Source: Paraoerskovia sediminicola (GTDB lineage: Bacteria; Actinomycetota; Actinomycetes; Actinomycetales; Cellulomonadaceae). From it: a DNA stretch of 64,000 nt. A program made the translations under genes and the position numbers. The stretch is from assembly GCF_030296575.1 (NCBI RefSeq), contig NZ_AP027729.1, positions 1,798,001-1,862,000 of the forward strand, given 5' to 3'. This document shows, piece by piece, positions 38,942 to 48,531 of the stretch (its first letter is position 1; the number at the start of each line of letters is the position of its first letter). The notes under the pieces are model-generated. The model saw nothing but the letters and a program-made list of their open reading frames with translations, made no database searches and was not told the DNA's origin.

Positions 38942-40191
38942 CACGCCCCCACCGTGGCAGCACGCCAGGCCGTGCGCACGTCGATCCGCCCCGTCACCGC
39001 GGCCGTGATCAGTGCCGCCCGACGCTCCCGCGCTAGGCCGATGTGCTCCTCGGTCTTCGCGATCAAGGCGTCGATGCGGGTCGTCTGCTGATCGAGGTAC
39101 GCCGCGATTTTTTCTTGGGCCCCTAGTGGCGGAAGTGAAATCTCAAGTCTGCCGACGTTCGCTACCGAAATTCTTGGCAGGCCCGCGCCACGCATGAATG
39201 CGGTCGCTTGGTGCCGAGTCGGGGCCGCGCGCAGAGCATACTCAACGAACCGACTCGATGCACGGCTGGGCCTCACGCTGATGATCACGAGCGACGACGC
39301 GACGACGAAAGGGTGATCACTCAGTACCACCGCAGTTGTCCCGACAGTGCCATCCTTTGCGAACAGGATGTCTCCGCGACTGGGTCGACAGCCTGTCTGG
39401 ACCATGTATGCAAAACTTTCGTCTGACGTCTTGAGGGATCCGTCGAAGTCGATCGACCCGTTCTTGATATCCCGCGTAGAAACGAAGTCGTGCTTTCCGT
39501 TGATCGTGTCAGGCGAGATGTGGGCTCCATCGGTGATCGGCCGAGTGATCCGCTTCAGCGGCACACGCTTTGCATCCGGCGGATTAGTGGCAGCGGTGAT
39601 GACGGCGTCACGGCGTTCGCGGAGGGTGTCGATGAGCTGGGTCTGCTTGCCGATCAGCGTGTCGATCCGCGACGTCTGCTCGTCCAGGAAGTCCGCGATC
39701 GCCCGCTGCTCAGCCATCGGCGGAATCGGAATCTTGGTGGCGCCGACCTGTGAGGCATTCAGGTTGTCTTGCGTATTGCTGCGCACCTCGCTCAGAAGGG
39801 TGGGACGCGCCGCCCTTAGGGCATGGGCGAGGAAGCGCCCCTCCAGCCTTCCAGAGTCCGGAGCAAAGCCGACCAGGGCTTGGTTCCACGTTGCTCGCAC
39901 GCTGAGAGTCGAGACCTCTCCCACGCTCGCATACATCGCAAGTAGCACGGTCCCCGGTCCGCCCACAGGAAGATTCTTCGACTCGATCGCCGGCACCGTG
40001 ACGGACTTCGCCGTAGACATGACGACGTCTCTTCGGCTCATGTCTCCGATCGCGACCCAAGGGACGCCGTCGGTCGCAACGCCGTCGAGCCACAACGAGG
40101 GGTCCGCCGAGTCAGGTGTGCCTCCCGCGAAGATTCGCGACAACCACTTGAGGCGGACATTCGGCCAGGGTGCGGAGTCACCGCCGCTCAC
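38941..40191 (-). CDS. hsdS: Type I restriction-modification specificity subunit S
   Basis: This subunit fixes the DNA target. The 416-residue protein has two target-recognition domains, each followed by a conserved helical spacer: IPIPPMAEQRAIADFLDEQT with RIDTLIGKQTQLIDTLRERR, and ISLPPLGAQEKIAAYLDQQT with RIDALIAKTEEHIGLARERR. The two spacer helices imply a bipartite recognition sequence with a gap of the usual length. The sequence of the site cannot be deduced. GTG 40191 overlaps the hsdM stop (GTGA), and its stop overlaps hsdR. The recognition domains are less GC-rich than the rest of the operon, as is common for exchanged specificity domains. Confidence 0.93.
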   Translation of the reverse strand: MSGGDSAPWPNVRLKWLSRIFAGGTPDSADPSLWLDGVATDGVPWVAIGDMSRRDVVMSTAKSVTVPAIESKNLPVGGPGTVLLAMYASVGEVSTLSVRATWNQALVGFAPDSGRLEGRFLAHALRAARPTLLSEVRSNTQDNLNASQVGATKIPIPPMAEQRAIADFLDEQTSRIDTLIGKQTQLIDTLRERRDAVITAATNPPDAKRVPLKRITRPITDGAHISPDTINGKHDFVSTRDIKNGSIDFDGSLKTSDESFAYMVQTGCRPSRGDILFAKDGTVGTTAVVLSDHPFVVASSLVIISVRPSRASSRFVEYALRAAPTRHQATAFMRGAGLPRISVANVGRLEISLPPLGAQEKIAAYLDQQTTRIDALIAKTEEHIGLARERRAALITAAVTGRIDVRTAWRAATVGA

Positions 40192-42157
40192 GCCTCGACC
40201 TCCTGGAGGAGTTCCATGATCTCGGCGACGACCTTGTTGAGGTCGGCGTCGATCTCCTCGAGCGGGCGCGGGGGGACGTAGGTGTAGAAGTGGCGGGTGA
40301 AGGGGATCTCGTAGCCGACCTTGGTCTTGGTGTGGTCGATCCAGGCGTCGGGGACGTGCGGGCGGACCTCGGCGTCGAAGTAGGCGTCGATGATGTCGCG
40401 GGCGGTGCCGTCGGCTTCGGCGGTCTTGGTAGTGTCGTTCCAGCCGAAGGGGATGTTCTCGGTGTCGCGGAGCTTGGTGTCGGGCTCGGGGTTGCCCTTG
40501 GCGTCGCGGACCTCGTCGGCGGTCTCGTCGCGTTCTCCGAGGGCGAGCCAGAGTGCCCGCCGCTGCGGCAGCGTGAGGGTCACCCCGTTGGATCCGAGGT
40601 GCTTGCCCACGACGGCAGAGAACTCGTCCTGGTTGCGGTAGACATCCTCACCGAACGCTGGCAACACCTCGACGAGGCGGCCGCGGTCGACGGCTTTGAG
40701 CTTCGACTCTTCACGCACCCGTTCGAGGCGTTCGGGAGTGCAGGCGAAGTTCAGCCGCAGTGGACGCTCGACCGTGATGGTCCAGTAGCCGAAGTCCTCG
40801 TTGTCGAAGATCTTCGAGGTGTCGCTGGTCTCGAACGCGTCGTAGGTCGCGACGATCGCAGTGCGGTCGGCGTCGCTGATCTCGACCCGCTTGGAGCCGA
40901 GGGACTTGCGCATCTTGGTCGATCGCTTGGACGCGTCGATGAGCTGGACCTTTCCGCGCCGCTCGTCGGCCTTCGTGTTGTCCAGCACCCACACGTACGT
41001 CGAGATACCGGTGTTGAAGAACATGTCGTTCGGCAGCGCGACGATGGCCTCGACCATGTCGTTCTCCAGCAGCCAGCGGCGGATCTCCGACTGCCCTGAC
41101 CCGGCACCGCCGTTGAACAGCGGCGATCCGTTCATGACGACGCCCACGCGGCCGCCGCCCTCGCCGCGCGGGCGCATCTTGGACGCCAGGTGCAGCAGGA
41201 ACAGCATCTGACCGTCACCCACACCGGGCAGGCCGGGCCCGAAGCGTCCCGCGAATCCGAGCTTGTGCTCGTCCTTGACGGCCTTCTCCGCGGCCTTCCA
41301 CTCGACCCCGTAGGGCGGGTTGGACAGGCAGTAGTCGAAGGTGCGCCCCGGGAACTTGTCGTCGGCGAGGGTGTCGCCGAGCTTGATGTTGTCTGGGTCC
41401 TGGCCCTTGGCGAGCAGGTCGGACTTGCAGATCGCGTACGACTGCGGGTTGATCTCCTGTCCGTACAGGCGCAGCCGTGCGTCCGGGTTCTGCCCCCGCA
41501 GGTGCTCATCCGCCAGCGAGAGCATGCCGCCGGTGCCAGCCGTCGGGTCATACACCGTGCGGATGATGCCCTTGTCGACCAGGCCCTCGCCGTCCTCGGC
41601 GAAAAGCAGGTCCACCACGAGGCGGACCGCGTCGCGGGAGTGAAGTGGTCGCCCGCGGTGGCGTTGGACGCTTCCGCGAACCGGCGGATCAGGTCCTCGA
41701 ACAGGTCACCCATGTCCGAGTTGGACAGCACGTCCGGGTGCAGGTCGACCTTCGCGAACCGCTCCACCACGATGAACAGCCGGTTCTTCTCTGCGAGGTC
41801 CGCGATGACCTCGGTGAACTTGAACCGGTCGAAGACGTCGATCGCCGAGGAGAACGAGCTCACGTACTCCGTGAGGTTCGCCTCGAGGCCGTCCGGGTCG
41901 GCGAGCAGCGTGTTGAGCGTGAACTTCGAGGTGTTGTAGAAGCGCAACCCCGTCGCCTTGCGAACCTCCGAGGCGCGCCGCAGCTCCGAGTCGACGCCCT
42001 CGATCAGGCCGGCGATCTGCTCCTTGTGAGGCTCGAGGATCGCGTCCAGCCGGCGCAGGATCGTCATCGGCAGGATCACCGACCCGTACTCGTGCTGCTG
42101 AAACGGGCCACGCAGTTGGTCCGCGATCGACCAAACGAAGCTGCTGAGCTTGCTCAC
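40188..42157 (-). CDS. hsdM: Type I restriction-modification methyltransferase, M subunit, frameshifted as given
   Basis: This adenine-N6 methyltransferase protects host DNA. The N-terminal helical domain (SKLSSFVWSIADQLRGPFQQ, LPMTILRRLDAILEPHKEQI) runs to GDHFTP. The frame then breaks at 41636-41638, and the catalytic domain continues in another frame (VVDLLFAEDGEGL), with the SAM motif DPTAGTGGM and the catalytic motif NPPYG. Adding one base (GGG to GGGG on the plus strand) restores GDHFTPRDAVRLVVDLLF, about 656 residues. If the break were real, HsdM would be lost while HsdR stays intact. That is survivable because cutting needs the M subunits too, but sequence error is more likely. GTG 42157 starts the operon. 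Confidence 0.9.
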
Positions 42158-42367
42158 AGGATGCGTCCTCGACTTCCCAGCGCGCGGGCGCTGTCTACGG
42201 CGACTGTCTGCGGCGAGGCTACCGGTGGGCCGGTCAGGGCCCGGCGCGACGTCCCGGGTGAAACGACACCAGGTCGCGCCCGGCCTCCAGCGAGCGCTCC
42301 TCCGCGACGCTACGTAGCGTGGCTGCGCTGGGTGACCGAACGTGGCCCTCGGACAGCGGAGAACATC

Positions 42368-42979
42368 GTGCTCAAGAAGACGTGCCTTGCGGCGGCTTGT
42401 TTCGTGCTCGCCGCTGCCGCGACGGCCTGCGGTGCTGGCGGCGGTGCAGACGCCCCGGCCGCGTCACCAACGGCCTCGCCACGCGCCCCATCCCCGACCA
42501 CGGCCACACCGGAGCCAAGCCCAACGCTGTCGGGACCGGAGACCAAGCAGCTTGGCGAGAAGGTCAGGCTCGACACGGCCGCCGTGAGGATCGACTCGGT
42601 GGAACAGCGCAACTCCATCAAGGGAGAGTTCGGCGAGGACCTCAAGCCCGACGGCGACGGGACGCTCTGGCTCTTGTAGATGTGGTGGAAGAACACCTCC
42701 AACGACGCGGTGTCGAAGGTCTGCTGGGGTCCCGACACCCTTGGGCTGAAGGTCTACGACACCCAGGATCGCGAGATGCTCCTTGACGACAACTCGGGCT
42801 TCATCCCGGGCAACGAGTGCAGTGACGGGCTGATGACGGGCCAGTCGGGCGACTGGTATCAGGCGTACCAGGGCCTCAAGGGCGCCGAGGCGTCGTATGC
42901 AATCCTCCAGGACTACACCGGCGGCGACCCCGTGGCGGTCGTCTTCGACGATGACACCTTCCTGACCTATCAGGACTGA
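42368..42979 (+). pseudogene. Lipoprotein gene interrupted by an in-frame amber codon
   Basis: The gene starts at GTG 42368 with GGAG 6 bases upstream and encodes a signal peptide ending TAC (Cys21) and a Pro/Ser/Thr-rich linker. A domain follows, beginning LGEKVRLDTAAVRIDSVEQR. It is stopped by TAG at 42677-42679 in DGTLWLL, and the same frame continues at once with MWWKNTSNDAVSKVCWGP to TGA 42979. The two parts together look like one DUF4352-like extracellular domain of about 100 residues after the linker. A point change (for example TAC, CAG or GAG to TAG) explains it. The first part alone would give a truncated lipoprotein. It is transposon cargo, divergent from hsdM. Confidence 0.7.
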
Positions 42980-43035
42980 AGCGCGTGGTGTTCCGCCCTG
43001 GTTCTGGCCGAGTCCTGGATGAGTAGGGTCCGCGC

Positions 43036-43356
43036 GTGAGGCTGATGCAGATCGAGCCCGGTGCCATCGGGGCATGGGAGATCGAGACGTTCATGTCCGG
43101 TGCTTATCGACTCTCGATCCCCGCGGACGGGCGGCCGTCGGTGGTCGAGCTGGCAATGCCAGGTGAGGAGCAAGGCGCCGAGGCGGTTGGGCTCCTGGCG
43201 TGGGGGCGCTTCGACGAGTTGACGGGTCTTGGGGCCGGTGTCGTCGTCGGCGAGAGCATGCTCTTGGTGCTGAATCAGCGTGAGGCGTCGGGTGACTACA
43301 CGACCAGGATCACCACCAAGGTGGTGCACATCCTCGAGGACCGCGAGGTCGGGTGA
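43036..43356 (+). CDS. Hypothetical protein, transposon cargo
   Basis: I do not recognise this 106-residue protein. It starts MRLMQIEPGAIGAWEIETFM and has a central acidic, mixed alpha/beta-looking sequence (VELAMPGEEQGAEAVGLLAW, LGAGVVVGESMLLVLNQREA). It has no signal peptide, membrane segment or cysteine. GTG 43036 follows the interrupted lipoprotein gene by 56 bp and its stop is 3 bp from that of the convergent 107-codon ORF. Codon use looks coding (strong third-position GC). Confidence 0.55.
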   Translation: MRLMQIEPGAIGAWEIETFMSGAYRLSIPADGRPSVVELAMPGEEQGAEAVGLLAWGRFDELTGLGAGVVVGESMLLVLNQREASGDYTTRITTKVVHILEDREVG

Positions 43357-43359
43357 GAT

Positions 43360-43683
43360 CTAGAAGTCCAGGTCCCAGGTAGCGAGCCGCCTGCGGGCCC
43401 CGTTCGCTTCCACGAGCGAGTGGCGGGCATGGGGAGCGAGCGGCCCCCTGAGCCTGCGCACCTGGCTCGCGGACTCCGGTCGTGCGACGGCCTCCGCAGC
43501 AGCCAAGAGGTCCGTGATCAGTGCGCGAGGGGCCTGCGTCGCTCCCGTCTCCGCGCGAATCGCAGCCGCCAACGAGCGGCGGCGGGCGTCGTGCGTTCGG
43601 GGTGGCCCATCGAGGAGCCAGCGAAGCGTGGTGTCGGTCTGGACGGCTACCGGGGGCCGCCCCCGCTTCGTAGCGGCACGCAC
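43360..43683 (-). CDS. Small basic protein downstream of tniQ
   Basis: This 107-residue ORF starts 15 bp after the tniQ stop, in the same direction, so it could be the fifth gene of the transposition operon. It opens RAATKRGRPPVAVQTDTT, with an AT-hook-like KRGRPP, and then is Arg/Ala-rich and probably helical (ARRRSLAAAIRAETGATQAP, RALITDLLAAAEAVARPESA). Ribosome-binding placement is poor (GGGGAG only one base before the GTG). A DNA-binding accessory role is a guess. It may also be a chance high-GC frame. Confidence 0.45.
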   Translation of the reverse strand: MRAATKRGRPPVAVQTDTTLRWLLDGPPRTHDARRRSLAAAIRAETGATQAPRALITDLLAAAEAVARPESASQVRRLRGPLAPHARHSLVEANGARRRLATWDLDF

Positions 43684-43698
43684 GCTCCCCGCGGCTCT

Positions 43699-45465
43699 TC
43701 AAGGTGGGCTCCACGTGAGGGGGCCCTCGAGCGGCAGCAGGTGGTGTGGCCACAGCTCGGTGACGAGCGCGGCGTCGAGTTCCGGGGTGCTCGCCGGGTG
43801 GTCGTCGCGGCCGGGTCGGTAGTCGGGTGGCGCGATGGTGGCGTCGCCGTTCGTGTAGAGGGCCCAGAGCGCTCGTGTCAGCGACGCAACGGTGATGCCC
43901 TTCGCGACGCCGTTGCGGACGTCCGGCAGCAGGTGCTCGGCGACCGGGCGCAGGTGGATGGGGTTCCAGGCGGCCGCACGGCGCATCTGGTAGTCGATCG
44001 GTGGCGGCGAGTCGTGGAGCAGGTGGAAGAGCTGGTCGAGTCCATGGAGGTACTCGCGCCATCGTCCGGACTGGTGGATCCCTTGCCAGTGACGCTCGTA
44101 CAGTCGGGCGCTCCAGGCGGGAAGTCCGAAAGCGGTGGCGAGGACGTTGAACGAGCGTGTGGTGCCGTATCGCGCGAGGCAGAGTGAGATGAAAGTGCGC
44201 CCTGTGCGGCTGTCGAGGCCGAGGTCCTCGGCGTGCGGCAGGAGCTGGAGCCGATCCCACGCGACCTGAGGTAGCGCGGACAGCGGCAGGCCGGGTCGTC
44301 GGTCCTTCTCCTGCAGGACCCTGTCATGGTCCTGCCAGCCGTCTGGGTAGCGCGGCCGCGGTGAGCCCATGCGGAAGCGCAGCTCGTAGGGAAGCGACAC
44401 GCGCTCGTGGACGTCGGAGAGCCACACCGCGACCAGGAGCGGGTTGCGGGGTGCGTCTCGGACCTCGCCGCGTGGCCCAAGGACGGGGAGCTTCTGGTCG
44501 TCGATCCCGAACGCGTGGTGTCGTCGCGCGATGCGCAATGCCGATTCGGGGGATGGCGCGGTCAGGACGTTGACAGCCACACGGACTGCGTAGCGCAGGT
44601 TCTCGTCGTCATCGAAGGGCTGGGTAGTGCCGGCGGGTGGGCAGATCGTGGCGATGATCTCGAGGGCAGCCTCGAACACGGGCAGTGCTTGGGCCTCGAT
44701 GCCACAAGCGCGGACGAGCTGGGTCGGGGTCTCGTGGGCTCGCTCGGCGAAGTCGAAGAGGATCCGCTGACACTCGAGGTCGCTGTCCTCTGCCGGTGTC
44801 GGCTCCGGGTGTCGGAATGGGCGTCGGCAGCGGCCGCGGTACCGGGAGCCGTTGGTGTAGCGGTCGTCGACGAAGTGGGGGCACTCGTCGGTCTTCTCGA
44901 GGCTGGTGAGCCACGCCGAGGACTCGAACGGGACGGCTGAGCACCAATAGCAGCGAGACTCCAGGACCAGCCGGTGGCGCGGGCAGTACAGGTGGAGCGG
45001 GTCGCGCCAGGACTCCTGCCAGACACCGGTCTCCTCCAGGCATCGCGTGCACCAACGCGACCCCTTGGTCCTCACCGCCTGCTTCAGGCCGAGGAACTCG
45101 TGCCGGAAGCGGGCTCGAGTGCCCGCCAACGCTGCCGAGAGCGGGTCGATGGCCGTCAGGGTGTCCGCGTCGACTCCGATGCGGGAGGCGGCCTCGACGC
45201 CGGACTGTCCGCTGAAGAGGCGGCGTGGGTCGATGTTCACCTGTGGGGTGATCGTGGCGCCGAGCTGGGAGAGCATCGCACGCGGGTGAATGCCGTACCG
45301 GTGGCCCGCGCGGAGTAGCCAGGACTGCAGCGCTTCGCCGTCTTCTCGCTCCACGGTGATCGGGAGACGGTCGATGTCGTAGCCACCGGGAACTTCTCGC
45401 AACCGGGAGACGTCGACCTGCGGCCGGCTGGATGGCTGTGAACGCGGGTCAGAGGCGGCGGGCAC
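43699..45465 (-). CDS. tniQ: TniQ/TnsD-family target-selection protein
   Basis: This protein directs the transposition machinery to its insertion site. The 588-residue product has the TniQ N-terminal motif (RLPITVEREDGEALQSWLLR, about residues 34-53). A zinc-ribbon region with repeated Cys and His pairs follows (WCTRCLEETGVW, LYCPRHRLVLESRCYWCS, and a later C-P-H/R-C set). The C-terminal part is long and unassigned. It is larger than minimal TniQ proteins of CRISPR-associated elements (about 300-400 residues) and closer in size to TnsD, which binds a fixed DNA site. GTG 45465 overlaps the end of tnsC by 17 bp. No Cas genes are present, so site choice is presumably by protein-DNA contact. Confidence 0.88.
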   Translation of the reverse strand: MPAASDPRSQPSSRPQVDVSRLREVPGGYDIDRLPITVEREDGEALQSWLLRAGHRYGIHPRAMLSQLGATITPQVNIDPRRLFSGQSGVEAASRIGVDADTLTAIDPLSAALAGTRARFRHEFLGLKQAVRTKGSRWCTRCLEETGVWQESWRDPLHLYCPRHRLVLESRCYWCSAVPFESSAWLTSLEKTDECPHFVDDRYTNGSRYRGRCRRPFRHPEPTPAEDSDLECQRILFDFAERAHETPTQLVRACGIEAQALPVFEAALEIIATICPPAGTTQPFDDDENLRYAVRVAVNVLTAPSPESALRIARRHHAFGIDDQKLPVLGPRGEVRDAPRNPLLVAVWLSDVHERVSLPYELRFRMGSPRPRYPDGWQDHDRVLQEKDRRPGLPLSALPQVAWDRLQLLPHAEDLGLDSRTGRTFISLCLARYGTTRSFNVLATAFGLPAWSARLYERHWQGIHQSGRWREYLHGLDQLFHLLHDSPPPIDYQMRRAAAWNPIHLRPVAEHLLPDVRNGVAKGITVASLTRALWALYTNGDATIAPPDYRPGRDDHPASTPELDAALVTELWPHHLLPLEGPLTWSPP

Positions 45466-46516
45466 CGTTCTCCCCAGCGTTGTCGATCCTGACCTTGGCG
45501 AGCACGTCGTCGGTGACGCGCTCGGTGCCTGACTTGATCGCGACGTAGCAGGCGCGGTCGAGCAGGTTGGTCAGCGAGGCGATGCGCCCCTGCGTGCGGC
45601 GGTGGATCTCCTGGGCCAGAGGGACGAGCATCTCGGTGTCGCCGTCGGCGAGCTTCAGGTGAGCGCCGAACGCCCGCAGGAGGGCCATCCACGCGGCCAT
45701 GCCGGCGTTCGAGGAGATCGAGAAGGGTGCGACCGGGACGCGAGTGGCCCGTCGGGCGGTCTGCGCGAGAACGGCTTCCTCGGCCGCGAGCCCTTCGTCG
45801 AAGAAGCGCTTCTCCTCGAGGTTCACGCCGGCGAACACGAACGTCACGGGCAGCTCGTTGGCGAGCCACTTGAGGTGGTTGGACACCTCGGTGCCATTGC
45901 GGTTGGTGAAGTCCACGAAGTGCAGGTCATCGACGATGATCAGGCGGGTCTGACAACTGATGACAGCGTCGACCAACAGCGAAGCGAGGCGGTCCTTCGT
46001 AGCCGTCTCCGCGGCCGGGTGGCCGTAGAAGCGCAAGAGCCTCTGGTTGAGACCCTTGAGCGTGATCTGGGCAGCGATCGGGATGAACGCGACGGGCAGG
46101 AACTGGTGTCCCTCGGGCGTCTCGGTGCCGTAGCGGCGGTGCTGGGCACGGTGGAAGGCTCGCCCGTAGCGGGTGGCGATCGTGGTCTTCCCGAGTCCGG
46201 GCTCGGCGTCGATGACGACCGAGCCGCGCAGCTTGTCGCCGTCTCGTCGTGCGGAGGCCATCACCATGTCAATGACGGAGTTCGCGTGCTCGAGCTGGGA
46301 CGTACGGACGGTAGGCAGGTTGGCGTTCCACACCATGCGGGCCTCGTCGTAGTCGGCTCGTTCGTCCTCGCCCAGCCCTGCCATCTGGCGGCGGTTGAGG
46401 GTGTCGAACTCATCGCGAGGCGCGGCGTTGACGAAGCGGTCCCAGCCCTGCTTGCGTGTGAGCGTGAATCGATCGGTGTCGTAGCGGCGCAGCCACGCGG
46501 CCCAGACATTGCTCAC
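45449..46516 (-). CDS. tnsC: TnsC/TniB-family AAA+ ATPase of the transposon
   Basis: This regulator links target choice to the transposase through ATP-dependent filament formation. The 355-residue protein has Walker A DAEPGLGKTT (about residue 108), Walker B TRLIIVDDLHFVDFTN (about 195) and a following sensor region (LPVTFVFAGVNLEEKRFFDE). An N-terminal tail of about 75 residues (SNVWAAWLRRYDTDRFTLTR) is where TnsB contact would be expected. GTG 46516 overlaps the tnsB stop (GTGA). Confidence 0.91.
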   Translation of the reverse strand: MSNVWAAWLRRYDTDRFTLTRKQGWDRFVNAAPRDEFDTLNRRQMAGLGEDERADYDEARMVWNANLPTVRTSQLEHANSVIDMVMASARRDGDKLRGSVVIDAEPGLGKTTIATRYGRAFHRAQHRRYGTETPEGHQFLPVAFIPIAAQITLKGLNQRLLRFYGHPAAETATKDRLASLLVDAVISCQTRLIIVDDLHFVDFTNRNGTEVSNHLKWLANELPVTFVFAGVNLEEKRFFDEGLAAEEAVLAQTARRATRVPVAPFSISSNAGMAAWMALLRAFGAHLKLADGDTEMLVPLAQEIHRRTQGRIASLTNLLDRACYVAIKSGTERVTDDVLAKVRIDNAGENGARRL

Positions 46517-48531
46517 TCGTCGATCACCGCGTACCCGAGCTCGTCGGGCGGGAACTCCTCGAACACGCTGAGCTCGTCTTCCTCGATTTCGGGCCGGCGG
46601 GCCGACCGCTCGTCGGCGAGGTTCACGACGCTCGGCAGCGCGGCGACCTTCTCGGCTGCCGTCGGCTCCTCCGGAAGAGGGGCATCGCGTTGCGCGCTCA
46701 GGCGGATTGCCAGATTGCGTTCGCGGCGGTCGGTCACGGCGTCACGGGCCCACCGCCGCAGGAGGTCGTCGAGTGCCGACTGCGGTTCGACGTGCCGGTC
46801 CTCGCGCAGGGCAAGGCGCTTGACGTAGTCGACGGAGTCCTGGCTCATCGGTGCCCCCAGCGCGGGTGCGTGTTCCCATCGCAGGGAGTGCCAGGCGCCG
46901 TCGGCGGGGTCCTTGAAGTGCACGTGCCGCACGTCGTGCGCGTCGACGTAGAACGGCCATTTGCCGGGGTACTTCCCGGTGAACTCCGACCGCCTGCCGC
47001 GATAGGCGTTCAGTGCCTTGCCGTCGTATCGCAGCCCGCCGATGTCGACGCCGTAGTGCTGGATCGTGCGCCACTGGACGTCGAGGAACTCGTACGCCAG
47101 CCCGGCGTGCGCGGGCAGCACCATCCCACCAGCCCGCGCGAGCCCGAGGTTATACGCGTCGATCGGGCTCAGTGACGCCCGCGGGAGCTCGGGGACAGCC
47201 AGCCCGTCGTGAGAGCTCTGGTGGTACACCGTCGTGACCCACTCGCGGATGATCTGCTCGAGCTCCGACACCCACAGGAAGGCCTGGCCTTCCACGTCTC
47301 TGCCGCGCGAGTACACGTTCGGGCCCTTGTATGCAGGCAGATGCTGAAGCAGTCCCTCGCGAAGCGTGCGGAAGAAGCGCTCGATCGTGGGCTTGTCCGT
47401 CGGCTTTTTCGGATTCGCCGGCTGCACCGAGATCCCCAGTCGCGCGCACGCGCTGACCACGTGCGACGAGATGTACTGCTTGCCGCGGTCGACCACGATC
47501 GACTCCGCGAAAACGGCTGGGAGCCCAGCCTGGCGGGACAGCAGCCGCTCGTCCGGCACTTCGGTGCCGACCAGGACGGCGTCCGGTACGCCGTGATACG
47601 GGAACGACACCCTCGGGTCAGCTTCGTCGGCTGGCCGTACGCATTCGTAGAGCACGCTCGCGACGTCGATGGCCTTGGTCGACACTGGCGTGACCTTCAG
47701 GCCGACGATGCATCGCGAGTACAGATCCATCGCTGCGGTGAGCTGGACTTTCACCCAGCGGAGCGTCACTGGCTCCATCGCGAACACGTCCAGGTCGTTC
47801 GTGTCGAGTACGACGTACTGCCCTGGTCGGTCGGCCCGCAGCCTTCCGAGGACGCCCGTCGGACGCTCTGCCGCTGAGCGTCGACCGCTTGCGCTCCCGA
47901 AGGTGTAGCGCCCCTTCGAAAGCCGGTCGATGCGTCGGTAGGCAGACGCCGGGTGTGGCATAGGGACGACGTCCGGCCCGTAGGTCTCGATGAGCTCTCG
48001 AGCGATCTGGGCGATGACGGCCGACTTCGTCGGGGTGGACGCATAGGTGTGCCCGCGGAGCACTTTGAGGCAGGCGTCGTCCCAGCGAGGGTCGATCCGT
48101 GACGCACGTGTTCCCATCGCCCGTGAGTCCACCAGGCCCGCCACGCCGAGCTGACGGTATGCCGCGATGCGCCGCTCCAGCGTCCGATGAGACATGTCGA
48201 GCTTCTTGGCTGCGGCTCTGATCCGCGGAGCGAGTGGAGCTGGATCGTCTACGAGACTGCGGATGATCGCGGCAAGAGCTTCGACCCGGTCGCGCTCGTC
48301 GGCCGTCAGCGACGCGAGCGCAGCGGTGCCGTCGACCGTGCCGTCGACATGCTCGGTGCACTCTGGCTCATCGAGTGAATACCGCGCCAGGTCCGTGATC
48401 GCCACCGTCGCCGCTTGGTCGCGCAACCCGAGCTGAACGAACCCGTCGACGAACCCGCGAACCTCCCAGTAGTCGCCGTGCCACCAGGTTCGAGATCCGA
48501 CCTTGAGGGAGGTCACCTGCCGCTCACGCAT
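46513..48531 (-). CDS. tnsB: TnsB-family DDE transposase
   Basis: This transposase binds the element ends and joins them to target DNA. The 672-residue protein has N-terminal helix-turn-helix domains (MSHRTLERRIAAYRQLGVAG), then an RNase H-fold core. Likely catalytic residues are Asp in YVVLDTNDLDVF (about residue 242), Asp in ESIVVDRGKQYISSHVV (about 346) and Glu in KPTIERFFRTLREGLLQHL (about 383). A Mu-transposase-like C-terminal beta-barrel follows (GLAYEFLDVQWRTIQHYGVD). The Asp-to-Glu spacing of about 36 residues fits the family. ATG 48531 overlaps the tnsA end by 8 bp. Confidence 0.93.
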   Translation of the reverse strand: MRERQVTSLKVGSRTWWHGDYWEVRGFVDGFVQLGLRDQAATVAITDLARYSLDEPECTEHVDGTVDGTAALASLTADERDRVEALAAIIRSLVDDPAPLAPRIRAAAKKLDMSHRTLERRIAAYRQLGVAGLVDSRAMGTRASRIDPRWDDACLKVLRGHTYASTPTKSAVIAQIARELIETYGPDVVPMPHPASAYRRIDRLSKGRYTFGSASGRRSAAERPTGVLGRLRADRPGQYVVLDTNDLDVFAMEPVTLRWVKVQLTAAMDLYSRCIVGLKVTPVSTKAIDVASVLYECVRPADEADPRVSFPYHGVPDAVLVGTEVPDERLLSRQAGLPAVFAESIVVDRGKQYISSHVVSACARLGISVQPANPKKPTDKPTIERFFRTLREGLLQHLPAYKGPNVYSRGRDVEGQAFLWVSELEQIIREWVTTVYHQSSHDGLAVPELPRASLSPIDAYNLGLARAGGMVLPAHAGLAYEFLDVQWRTIQHYGVDIGGLRYDGKALNAYRGRRSEFTGKYPGKWPFYVDAHDVRHVHFKDPADGAWHSLRWEHAPALGAPMSQDSVDYVKRLALREDRHVEPQSALDDLLRRWARDAVTDRRERNLAIRLSAQRDAPLPEEPTAAEKVAALPSVVNLADERSARRPEIEEDELSVFEEFPPDELGYAVIDE

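Noticed and set aside
41630-41645. Phase variation of hsdM through a homopolymer
   Set aside because: The run is only three bases, and the same 1-base-loss pattern hits many unrelated genes in the window. Sequence error explains it better.
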